DNA of 64,000 nucleotides. Source: Leifsonia sp. Root112D2 (GTDB lineage: Bacteria > Actinomycetota > Actinomycetes > Actinomycetales > Microbacteriaceae). The notes under the pieces were generated by a model. The model had not been told where the DNA came from and did not search any database. It saw only the letters and a list, made by a program, of their open reading frames with translations. A program made the position numbers and the translations under genes. Shown one piece after another: positions 43,506 to 51,268 of the stretch. Each line of letters begins with the position of its first letter. Positions within the stretch are counted from its first letter, which is position 1. The stretch is taken from NCBI RefSeq assembly GCF_001424905.1, contig NZ_LMCU01000001.1, positions 1,419,480 through 1,483,479 of the forward strand, in the 5' to 3' direction.

Positions 43506-44707
43506 CCTCGGGAAACGAAAAGAAGGAGAACACCAAGATGGCGATGGAGCCAGAAGACCACGCGGCCAACGCGCCCGATATCGACGACCAGCCTTTTCTC
43601 GAGGCGAACGCCCAAGCGAAGAGCCGGTATGGCCGGTTCAACCTCGCGATCATCGGCGACTCGGGCGTGGGGAAGTCCTCGCTCGTCAACGCTGTCTTCG
43701 GGCGCGATTGGGCGCATGTCGGCAAGGGCCTGCCGGTGACCCGCGGTGTGCAGTATTACCACGATGACTCGCTCGGCATCTGGGACATCGAAGGGTTCGA
43801 GATCGGGTCGCCCATGCCGCCGGCCGAACAGCTGAGGGCTCACCTGAAGACCATCTCGGAGCGTCCCGCGAACCAGCAGATCTCGGTCGTCTGGTACTGC
43901 GTGCACTCCAGCAGTGACCGTCTCACGTCCGCCGCGATCGCCATGATTCGTGAGCTCGACGCGGCGGGGCTGCCGGTCATCCTCGTCCTTACAAAGGTCG
44001 ACTGGGTGAAGAACCCGATCACAGGCAAGCGCGCCGTTACGAAGGACCTCGAGGAATTTGTCTCCTGGTTGGAAAGCCCTACCGACGGCAAGACTAAGCA
44101 GCCGATTGTCATTCCGTATGAGCGCGTCATCCTGACCTCCAACCGCGACAGACACGGGAAGGGCAAGGGGCATGGCCTCGGTGAGCTCGTCGCGGAGACC
44201 CTGACCCTCTCGCCCGAAGACGAGAAGGATGCCTTTCGCATCGCTCAGCGACTCAACCTCCCCTGGAAGCGCGAGATGGCTCGACCCGTCATCGCGGTGG
44301 CCGCGTCCGCAGCCGCCGCTGCCGCCGCGATCCCCGTTCCTGTCGCGGATGCCGCGATTCTGGCGCCGATCCAATTAACGATGATGGGACGCATTGCGGC
44401 CATCTACGACCTCGAGCTCAAGTCCATGCTGTCCCCAGGAGCGCTCGCGCAACTGGGCGTGCAGATCACCGGCCAGGCGCTCGCGCGTAGCTTCCTCAAG
44501 CTGATCCCAGGCGCGGGAAGTGTCATCGGCGCGGGCGTCGCGTTCGCTCTCACGGCAGCCACCGGCGAGGGATGGTTGCGACTGTGCGAGCAGGTCCACA
44601 CAGGCAAACTCGACCTGGCCAAGATCGCCGAAACTTGGGGCAGATACGCCCCAAGCTTCCTTGATGTCATCCGCAAGATGACTGAGCAGCGCATCGCGAA
44701 GCCATGA
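43502..44707 (+). CDS. GTPase with C-terminal hydrophobic (DUF697-like) region
   Basis: This 401-residue protein has an Era/dynamin-like G domain: G1 GDSGVGKSS (about 53-61), G3 DIEG in SLGIWDIEGFE and G4 LTKVDW (about 163). The C-terminal third is Ala-rich and hydrophobic (VIAVAASAAAAAAAIPVPVADAAILAPIQLTMMGRIAAIY, then LKLIPGAGSVIGAGVAFALTAATGEGWL), as in DUF697/YcjF-type GTPases and IRG-like proteins that act at membranes. It lies between the nucleotidase and fic genes inside the restriction locus. It may respond to infection at the membrane, but this is inferred. Confidence 0.8.
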   Translation: MTSGNEKKENTKMAMEPEDHAANAPDIDDQPFLEANAQAKSRYGRFNLAIIGDSGVGKSSLVNAVFGRDWAHVGKGLPVTRGVQYYHDDSLGIWDIEGFEIGSPMPPAEQLRAHLKTISERPANQQISVVWYCVHSSSDRLTSAAIAMIRELDAAGLPVILVLTKVDWVKNPITGKRAVTKDLEEFVSWLESPTDGKTKQPIVIPYERVILTSNRDRHGKGKGHGLGELVAETLTLSPEDEKDAFRIAQRLNLPWKREMARPVIAVAASAAAAAAAIPVPVADAAILAPIQLTMMGRIAAIYDLELKSMLSPGALAQLGVQITGQALARSFLKLIPGAGSVIGAGVAFALTAATGEGWLRLCEQVHTGKLDLAKIAETWGRYAPSFLDVIRKMTEQRIAKP

Positions 44708-44790
44708 TCGGGAACAAGTAAAGGGGGCACTGTGGGGTGATAAAGCGAACCGGCCGAGTTATTTGAGCGCCGGCTTCACTCCTTTGGGAT

Positions 44791-44825
44791 AACTTATAAG
44801 CAAGGAGCCTCCAGGCTTATAAGTT
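44791..44825. promoter_or_regulatory. Double palindromic operator upstream of fic
   Basis: AACTTATAAGC and GCTTATAAGTT are perfect 11-bp inverted arms around 13 bases. Each arm itself holds the palindrome CTTATAAG, and the two centres are 24 bases apart. The site lies 23-58 bases upstream of the fic ATG. The Fic protein has a C-terminal winged helix, so autoregulation is likely. Confidence 0.6.
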
Positions 44826-44848
44826 CGATTGCTTTCTATAAAACTCGG

Positions 44849-46036
44849 ATGGACGAGATGCGATCCAGTGATTTCACCAGCGCTAGGTTCGGTGCGCTGG
44901 CGACCAAGCCACTGAGTGCCTGGCCGCACGCGTACTTTCTGCCTGCACCGATCCCGCGCGAGCTCACACTGGAGCCGGAGACAGTCGCAGCGGTGTCGCG
45001 GGCCGACCTCGCCCTCGGCCGCCTCTCCGGCCTCGCACTGCTCATCGACGACCCGGCTCTGCTGCTAGGGCCGGCGCTCGCGCAGGAGGCCCTGGCGAGC
45101 TCGCGGATCGAGGGTACCGAGGCATCTCTCAGCGAGGTACTCTCTGCCGAGAACGAAGACCTCCCGATCGAGAACGAGAACCTCCGCGAGGTCGCCAATT
45201 ACCTTCGCGCGATCGAGCAGGGCACTGAACTGATCAAGACGTGGCCGCTCACACTGCGCTTCTTCTGCGCCCTGCACGAGACCCTGCTCAGTAGCGTGCG
45301 CGGCGAGGAGAAATCGCCGGGCGAACTGAGGCAATCGCCGGTGTGGATCGGCTCGCCTAATGCCCGGCCCGAGACGGCGCGCTTCATACCGCCTCATCAG
45401 GACGAGCTCGGTGCGTTGCTCGCCGATTGGGAGCGCTTCGTCAACGAGCCTTCCACGATGCCTCCCGTGCTTCGTGGGGCGTTGATGCACTATCAGTTCG
45501 AAACCATCCACCCGTTCCTCGATGGCAACGGCCGCATCGGTCGTCTGCTAATCGGCCTCGAACTCATGCACGACCACGTTCTGAGTGCGCCGATCCTTCA
45601 CATTTCGGGATACTTCGAGACCAAACGCACCGAATACTACGACCGCCTGCAGGCTGTGCGCGAGCGCGGCGAGATCGACGAGTGGATCCAGTTCTTCGCG
45701 GCGGCCGTCGAGCATCAGGCGAACGAGAGCGCAGGCCGCATCCGCACTCTGCTCGACATTCGTGAGCGCTATCGCGCACAGGTGCGAGGCGATAGATCCC
45801 AGGTGGCAGACCTCATCGATATCCTGCTCGAGAATCCCGTTGTCACCGTTGGAGCTGTGGTGCGCGCACTGAGCGTCACCCAGCCGACCGGGTCGAACTT
45901 GTTGCGAAAGGCCGAGGCGCTGGGCTGGGTGCGTTCGGCCGGCCGGTGGGGTCGCGGTGGCAAGGAACGCTGGGTAGCCGCCGAGATCTGGCAGGCGATC
46001 ACACGCAGTGACTTCGATGAAGGGGACACTAAGTGA
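44849..46036 (+). CDS. Fic-family AMPylase with inhibitory motif and winged helix
   Basis: This 395-residue protein has the N-terminal inhibitory helix motif SRIEGT (about 84-89, [S/T]xxxE[G/N] class), active site HPFLDGNGRIGR (about 221-232) and a C-terminal winged-helix domain (ENPVVTVGAVVRALSVTQPTGSNLLRKAEALGWV). The catalytic set is intact. Fic enzymes transfer AMP or related groups to proteins. The helix alpha-inh keeps this class self-inhibited. It overlaps hsdR by 4 bases and so is coexpressed with the restriction subunit, under its own palindromic operator. Confidence 0.9.
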   Translation: MDEMRSSDFTSARFGALATKPLSAWPHAYFLPAPIPRELTLEPETVAAVSRADLALGRLSGLALLIDDPALLLGPALAQEALASSRIEGTEASLSEVLSAENEDLPIENENLREVANYLRAIEQGTELIKTWPLTLRFFCALHETLLSSVRGEEKSPGELRQSPVWIGSPNARPETARFIPPHQDELGALLADWERFVNEPSTMPPVLRGALMHYQFETIHPFLDGNGRIGRLLIGLELMHDHVLSAPILHISGYFETKRTEYYDRLQAVRERGEIDEWIQFFAAAVEHQANESAGRIRTLLDIRERYRAQVRGDRSQVADLIDILLENPVVTVGAVVRALSVTQPTGSNLLRKAEALGWVRSAGRWGRGGKERWVAAEIWQAITRSDFDEGDTK

Positions 46037-49000
46037 CCGGGATCTCGGAAGCCGAATGGGAGAGCGCCGCCCTCGAGACCCTCGCGGAGCCACTGGGATG
46101 GGAGCCGAAACGTGGCGAGGAGATCGCTCCCGGCAGCGGCGAGCGCGAGGCATGGGATGCGCTGCTGATCCGTCCGCGCCTGCTCGATGCAATGCGGCGG
46201 CTCAATCCCGACGTGCCGGTGAGCTACCTCCAGCAGGCCGCCGCCGAGATCGCCGCACCGAAGTCGCTCGACGCGATCACAGAGAACCACCGCATCCACG
46301 AATACCTCGTCGGCGGCTACCCGCTCAGCTACATCGATACCGACGGTGTCGAGCAGAATCCGCGCATCCGCCTGCTCGGTGCGCCGGAGCAGAACGATTG
46401 GCTGGCCGTCAACCAGGTGACGATCCGGCAGACCGACCTGCGCCGCCGGTTCGACATCGTGCTGTATGTGAATGGCATGCCACTGAGCATCGTCGAGCTC
46501 AAGAAGGCCGGCTCCACCTCGACGGGCGTCGCGCCCGCGCACGCCCAGCTGCAGACCTACCTGCGCGAGTTTCCGATGGCGTTCCGCTTCTGCGTCTTCA
46601 CACTCGCAAGCGACGGGCTTGATGCCAAGTACGGCACGCCGTTCACGCCGCTCAACCACTTCGCCCCGTGGAACGTCGACGACGACGGAGCGCCACTCAC
46701 GCAGCCGCGCATCGAAGGCGGCGTCGATGTGCAGCCGCTCGATGATGCGCTGGGCGGCCTCTACAACCAAGAGCGCTTCCTGCAGCTCACCCGCAACTTC
46801 ACCGCGTTCGACGAAGGGTCCGGGGGCCTCGTCAAGCGCATCGCGAAGCCGCACCAGTACTTCGCCGTCACGAAAGCGGTCGGTACCACGATTCAGGCCG
46901 TCGAGACGAATGGCAAGGCCGGAGTCGTGTGGCACACCCAGGGCTCGGGCAAGTCGATGGAGATGGAGCTGTACACGAATCTCGTGTCACGGCATCCGAA
47001 GCTCAAGAACCCCACGGTGATCGTGGTGACCGACCGCAACGAACTCGACGGGCAGCTGTTTCGCACGTTCGATCGCAGCCTGCTCCTCGCCGAGAAGCCC
47101 GTACGAGTGCGCGAGCGCGCGCAACTGCGCGACGAACTGAGCAAGCGAGTCACGGGCGGCATCTACTTCACGACACTGCAGAAGTTCGGGCTGACGGATG
47201 CAGAGAAGAAGGCGGGGGCGCAGCATCCGCTTCTCACTGATCGACGCAACGTGATCGTCGTCGTCGACGAGGCGCACCGCAGCCACTACGACGAACTCGA
47301 CGGCTACGCGCGCCACCTGCGCGACGCGCTGCCGAACGCCTCGTTCATCGCCTTCACGGGAACGCCTCTGTCTCTCGCTGAGCGTGACACTCGGGCCGTT
47401 TTTGGCCCGGACATCGACCAATATGACCTGACGCGGGCCGTGAAAGATGGCGCGACCGTGCCTGTCTACTTCGAGCCGCGGCTCATCAAGGTGACGTTCG
47501 CTGATGGTACAACCGAAGAAGACATCGATCGCGCAGCCGATGAGTACACGCTCGGCCTCGACGACACCGAGCGAGCACGGATCGAGGCAACCGTCGCCGT
47601 TGTCAACGCGGTGTACGGATCACCCGAGCGCATCCAGACCCTCGCGAAGGATCTCGTCACGCACTGGGAAGAACGCCGCACCCGCATGGTGCCTTTCCTC
47701 GAATCTCCTGGGAAGGCGCTCATTGTCGGAGGCACGCGCGAGATCTGCGCACGACTGTACTCGGCGATCGTGGCGCTGCGTCCCGACTGGCACTCCGACG
47801 CCCTCGACGGGGGCAAGATCAAGGTTGTCTACTCGGGGTCGGCAACCGACCAGCCGCCCATCAGCGACCATGTGCGCCGCGATTCGGCGAACAGTGCGAT
47901 CAAGGACCGACTGAAGGATTCTTCGGACGAGCTTGAACTCGTCATCGTCAAAGACATGATGCTGACCGGCTTCGACGCACCGCCGCTGCACACGCTTTAT
48001 CTGGATCGCCCACTCAAAGGCGCACTGCTGATGCAGACTCTGGCGCGCGTGAATCGCACGTTCGAGGGCAAGGAGGACGGCCTGCTCGTTGCTTACGCGC
48101 CGCTCGCCGACAATCTCGCCAAGGCTCTTTCGGAGTACACGACTGCCGACCAGGAGAATCGGCCGGTCGGCCGCGACGTTGACGAGGTTGTGGGGATCGC
48201 GGCCGAACTTGTTGCACAGATCCGCGACATGCTCGCCGACTGCGACTGGCGTGCGATCCTGAGCCGCGGTGGTCCGCGGGCGATGCGCACCGCCGCGACG
48301 ACTGCGACGAACTTCCTGCGGGATGCGTCGAACTCGCTCAACGACCCTGAGCTTGGCGTCGACCGGCTCGCGAATCGCTATCGCGCCACGAGCGGCCGGC
48401 TCGCTCGCGCGTGGGCGCTGAGCTCAGGCAGAGCGGGGCTCGCCGAACTGCACGATGAGATCGCCTTCTACGAAGAAGTGCGTGTGTGGATGGCGAAGTT
48501 CGATGCCATGGAACGGCAGTCGCGCGACGAGCCAGTGCCAGAGGAAATCGAGCGCCTGCTGACCGGCCTGGTCGCCGAGGCGATGTCGATGGGCGAAGTG
48601 CTTGACATCTACGATGCCGCCGGGCTGCCGCGACTCTCGCTCGACAATCTAGGTCCGGAGTTCCTTGCGAAGGTGCAGGCAGCGCCGAACGTGCACCTGG
48701 CGATCGAGGCGCTGCGCAAGTCGCTCGTCGAAGCCGGGTCCGGCGTAACGCAGGGGAACCTGATCCGCCAGCGCGCGTTCTCGGAGCGCATAGCCGAGAT
48801 CATGAAGCGGTACACGAATCAACAGCTCTCGACGGCAGAGGTCATCGCCGAGCTCATCGAGCTCGCGAAGGAGGTCGCCGCCGAGGCAGCCCGTGGTGCG
48901 CGCTTCTCGCCCCCGCTCTCGAACGACGAACTCGCGTTCTATGACGCGGTCGTGCAGAACGAATCCGCCGTAACGGACCAGGGTGAAGACGTGCTCGCGC

Positions 49001-49218
49001 AGATTGCGCGCGAGCTCGTCGCAGTGATGCGCCGCGACGTGCGCACCGACTGGACGGTGCGCGACGACGTGCGGGCGAAGCTGCGTTCATCGATCAAGCG
49101 GCTGCTCGTCAAGTACAAGTACCCACCAGACAAGCAGCCCGAGGCCATCAAGCTGGTCATGGACCAGATGGAGTCGATGGCGCCGCGGTATGCCGACGAC
49201 CGGCGGCCGGGCGCATGA
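46033..49218 (+). CDS. hsdR: Type I restriction endonuclease subunit
   Basis: This 1061-residue protein starts at GTG 46033 (GTGA overlap with fic). The N-terminal nuclease domain has FDIVLYVNGMPLSIVELKKAG (D..ExK, about 145-160). The DEAD-type motor has Walker A HTQGSGKS (about 300), DEAHRSHYDEL (about 409) and FTGTPL, with the second RecA domain VKDMMLTGFDAPPLHTLYLDRPL. The C-terminal helical region presumably contacts the methylase core. Length and motifs are normal, so restriction should be active. Confidence 0.95.
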   Translation: MTGISEAEWESAALETLAEPLGWEPKRGEEIAPGSGEREAWDALLIRPRLLDAMRRLNPDVPVSYLQQAAAEIAAPKSLDAITENHRIHEYLVGGYPLSYIDTDGVEQNPRIRLLGAPEQNDWLAVNQVTIRQTDLRRRFDIVLYVNGMPLSIVELKKAGSTSTGVAPAHAQLQTYLREFPMAFRFCVFTLASDGLDAKYGTPFTPLNHFAPWNVDDDGAPLTQPRIEGGVDVQPLDDALGGLYNQERFLQLTRNFTAFDEGSGGLVKRIAKPHQYFAVTKAVGTTIQAVETNGKAGVVWHTQGSGKSMEMELYTNLVSRHPKLKNPTVIVVTDRNELDGQLFRTFDRSLLLAEKPVRVRERAQLRDELSKRVTGGIYFTTLQKFGLTDAEKKAGAQHPLLTDRRNVIVVVDEAHRSHYDELDGYARHLRDALPNASFIAFTGTPLSLAERDTRAVFGPDIDQYDLTRAVKDGATVPVYFEPRLIKVTFADGTTEEDIDRAADEYTLGLDDTERARIEATVAVVNAVYGSPERIQTLAKDLVTHWEERRTRMVPFLESPGKALIVGGTREICARLYSAIVALRPDWHSDALDGGKIKVVYSGSATDQPPISDHVRRDSANSAIKDRLKDSSDELELVIVKDMMLTGFDAPPLHTLYLDRPLKGALLMQTLARVNRTFEGKEDGLLVAYAPLADNLAKALSEYTTADQENRPVGRDVDEVVGIAAELVAQIRDMLADCDWRAILSRGGPRAMRTAATTATNFLRDASNSLNDPELGVDRLANRYRATSGRLARAWALSSGRAGLAELHDEIAFYEEVRVWMAKFDAMERQSRDEPVPEEIERLLTGLVAEAMSMGEVLDIYDAAGLPRLSLDNLGPEFLAKVQAAPNVHLAIEALRKSLVEAGSGVTQGNLIRQRAFSERIAEIMKRYTNQQLSTAEVIAELIELAKEVAAEAARGARFSPPLSNDELAFYDAVVQNESAVTDQGEDVLAQIARELVAVMRRDVRTDWTVRDDVRAKLRSSIKRLLVKYKYPPDKQPEAIKLVMDQMESMAPRYADDRRPGA

Positions 49219-49272
49219 ACAGGTGCTCGATTTCGCTCAGCTGTATGTCGATCGTGGGGACGTCGACATGCA

Positions 49273-49294
49273 AGCCTGACAATTCGGACAGGCT
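49273..49294 (+). terminator. Weak hairpin after hsdR
   Basis: AGCCTG / CAGGCT with a 10-base loop, 55 bases after the hsdR stop. No T-run. Confidence 0.25.
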
Positions 49295-49306
49295 CACGAG
49301 GGTATT

Positions 49307-49345
49307 AAAAAGCCCCACTCCCCGTAGAAGCCGGGAAGCGGGGCA
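49307..49345 (-). terminator. Terminator of tRNA-Phe
   Basis: On the minus strand GCCCCGCTTCCCG and CGGGGAGTGGGGC pair and are followed by TTTTT. It is part of the right direct repeat, and a copy sits in the left repeat after the AlkD-like gene. Confidence 0.75.
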
Positions 49346-49393
49346 GTGGCTCCGACCGGCATCGATCCGGTGACCTTTCGATTTTCAGTCGAA
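49308..49393. repeat. Right 86-bp direct repeat of tRNA-Phe island (att site)
   Basis: Identical to 35932-36017. Here the repeat is continuous with the intact tRNA-Phe gene, so this is the tRNA-side junction. The island between the repeats is about 13.4 kb and holds no integrase or transposase. Confidence 0.92.
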
Positions 49394-49419
49394 CGCTCTA
49401 CCAACTGAGCTACAGAGCC
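49347..49419 (-). tRNA. tRNA-Phe (GAA)
   Basis: This 73-base cloverleaf has acceptor stem GGCTCTG / CGGAGCC and discriminator A. Anticodon arm is TTCGA-CTGAAAA-TCGAA with anticodon GAA, and the T-arm carries the GGATCGATGCC loop. CCA is not encoded. It is the insertion site of the island. Confidence 0.95.
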
Positions 49420-49452
49420 GAAAGCCGCACTCGAGAGTGCGCCCTTCTCGGC

Positions 49453-49480
49453 AAAAGCCCCTCCTTGCGGAAGGGCTTAT
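49453..49480 (-). terminator. Terminator after tRNA-Asp
   Basis: On the minus strand AAGCCCTTCC-GC-AAGGAGGGGCTTTT forms a stem with a T-run. It separates tRNA-Asp from tRNA-Phe. Confidence 0.6.
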
Positions 49481-49487
49481 ACCTTTG

Positions 49488-49561
49488 CGACCCTGACCGG
49501 ACTTGAACCGGCGACCTCCGCCGTGACAGGGCGGCGCGCTAACCAACTGCGCTACAGGGCC
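49488..49561 (-). tRNA. tRNA-Asp (GTC)
   Basis: Acceptor stem GGCCCTG / CAGGGTC with discriminator G, anticodon arm CCGCC-CTGTCAC-GGCGG (anticodon GTC), and T-arm with GGTTCAAGTCC. 74 bases. Confidence 0.95.
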
Positions 49562-49592
49562 TCGAATGAAACCATTATATTCAACTTTTGCG

Positions 49593-49665
49593 TGACCCCA
49601 ACGGGATTCGAACCCGTGTTAACGCCGTGAAAGGGCGCCGTCCTAGGCCGCTAAACGATGGGGCC
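49593..49665 (-). tRNA. tRNA-Glu (TTC)
   Basis: Acceptor stem GGCCCCA / TGGGGTC, anticodon arm CGCC-CTTTCAC-GGCG (anticodon TTC), and T-loop GGGTTCGAATCCC. 73 bases. The order Glu-Asp-Phe on one strand is common in actinobacteria. Confidence 0.95.
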
Positions 49666-49904
49666 GGTGGGTCACAGACTGCATGACTACCGACGCACAA
49701 GCATACGGGGCGACCCGCAAATTGCCAAACCGGATGCCGCAGCCCGCCGAATACGCGACGAGCGCCGAATGGGCGCCGGAATCGGGCATCCGAGGGTTAG
49801 ATTCGCCGGGACGGTCCGACCGGGCCGTCGCACGGACTTCGATGACGATTGCGGCGCGATCCCGATGTGACCCATGCGGGGTACTGGGCAAGCGCGCTCC
49901 TGAT

Positions 49905-49928
49905 TGTTACTGTTAACGCTGTTAACAA
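49905..49928. promoter_or_regulatory. MtrA-like repeat box upstream of cell-wall hydrolases
   Basis: TGTTAC, TGTTAAC and TGTTAAC follow each other at short spacing (on the other strand, repeated GTTAACA/GTAACAA), about 60-83 bases before the M23 start. The MtrA response regulator of actinobacteria is known to bind direct repeats of this kind and to control M23 and NlpC hydrolase genes. The rest of 49666-49987 shows no gene. Confidence 0.45.
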
Positions 49929-49987
49929 CGGTATCCGTGTGACTGGAGTGACCGAAGCGGGTCACGAGCAGACGGGTTCGAGGAACA

Positions 49988-51268
49988 ATGAAACGCACTC
50001 AACCGACCGACGGGCGCACGATCGTCACTCGCGCCCGGCGTTGGCGAGCCCGCACGGCCGTCGTCGCCATCTTCTCCATGGCCGCGGTGGGCCTCATCGC
50101 CCAGCCCGCATACGCCACGAGTTATCCCAGCTGGCAGGATGTGCAGAACGCCAAGGCCAGCCAGTCGGCGGCGGCCACTCAGGTCACCCGCATCAACAAT
50201 CTGATCGCCGCGCTGCAGTCCGAGGTCGCGCAGACCCAGGCCGAAGCGAAGAAGCGCGGCGACGAGCTGGCCATCGCCCAGGCCAAGTTCGACGACGCCG
50301 ATCTGAAGGCGCGTCAGCTGCAGCAGCAGGCTGACGACAGCAAGAAGAAGGCGGATGCCGCAACCGAGCAGGCGGGCCGCCTCGCCGGGCAGCTCTACCG
50401 CACTGGCGGCACCGACCTCTCCACCAACATCTTCCTCAGTGGAGGCAGCGGCGCGAAGGCCAACAAACCCGACCAGCTGCTGGCCGATCTCGGCAGCATG
50501 TCCAAGCTGGTCGAACGTTCGACCGAGGTATACCGTCAGGCGAAGACCGCACAGAACTCAGCGAAGGCTCTGTCTGAGACGGCCGCCGTCGCGAAGGCCG
50601 AGCGCGAGAAGCTGCGCGTTGCCGCCGATGCCGCGCTCAAGGCGGCCGCGGCCGCGGCGCAGGCCGCGCAAGACAAGCTAGCCGAGCAGCAGAAGCAGAT
50701 CGTGGTCATGCAGGCGCAACTCGCCGCGTTGAAAGACAAGACGACCAAAGTCGTCAGCGGCTACCAGAAGGGCGTCGCGGTTCGGGCGGCGGCGAAGGCT
50801 GCCGCAGAGCGTAAGGCCGCAGCTGCAGCTGCAGCTGCACGAGGCAACGTCAGTTACTCGGGTTGGGCGGTGCCCGCCTTCGGCCCCATCACCGACGGCT
50901 ACGGGCCGCGCACCTCGCCCTGCCCGGGCTGCTCCAGCTGGCACCTCGGCATCGACATCGGCGCCGGGTACAACGCGCCGATCCGCGCTGCGCACTCCGG
51001 CACGGTCATCTACGCCGGCTGGAATGGCGGCTATGGCAACTTCGTGCTGCTCGACAACGGCGGCGGCATCTCCACCGGCTATGGACACATCCACCCGGGC
51101 GGCATCATCGTCGGTTACGGCCAGCATGTCTCGGCCGGCCAGGTCATCGCGTATGTCGGCAGCACCGGCAACTCGAGCGGGTACCACCTGCATTTCGAGG
51201 TGCGCATCAACGGCTCGCCGATCGACGGCATCCCGTTCATGAGACAACGAGGAGCGGCACTTGGCTGA
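49988..51268 (+). CDS. Secreted M23 (LytM) peptidoglycan endopeptidase
   Basis: This 426-residue protein has a long basic signal peptide ending AYATSYPSW. A coiled coil follows (about 50-290, Ala/Gln/Lys-rich), then the LytM domain with zinc ligands HLGID (about 319) and HLHFE (about 400). The fold is typical of cell-division-linked endopeptidases whose coiled coil regulates access to the wall. It overlaps the NlpC/P60 gene by 8 bases. Both share the motif YPSWxDVQxAK and the same layout, so they are paralogous in the N-terminal half. Confidence 0.9.
   Translation: MKRTQPTDGRTIVTRARRWRARTAVVAIFSMAAVGLIAQPAYATSYPSWQDVQNAKASQSAAATQVTRINNLIAALQSEVAQTQAEAKKRGDELAIAQAKFDDADLKARQLQQQADDSKKKADAATEQAGRLAGQLYRTGGTDLSTNIFLSGGSGAKANKPDQLLADLGSMSKLVERSTEVYRQAKTAQNSAKALSETAAVAKAEREKLRVAADAALKAAAAAAQAAQDKLAEQQKQIVVMQAQLAALKDKTTKVVSGYQKGVAVRAAAKAAAERKAAAAAAAARGNVSYSGWAVPAFGPITDGYGPRTSPCPGCSSWHLGIDIGAGYNAPIRAAHSGTVIYAGWNGGYGNFVLLDNGGGISTGYGHIHPGGIIVGYGQHVSAGQVIAYVGSTGNSSGYHLHFEVRINGSPIDGIPFMRQRGAALG

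Noticed and set aside
35932..49393. Integrase, transposase or IS element inside the island
   Set aside because: I read all frames between the repeats and found no recombinase-like product.
49643..49998. Short open frames across the tRNA-Glu to M23 gap
   Set aside because: They overlap the tRNA or the MtrA-like box and resemble no protein.
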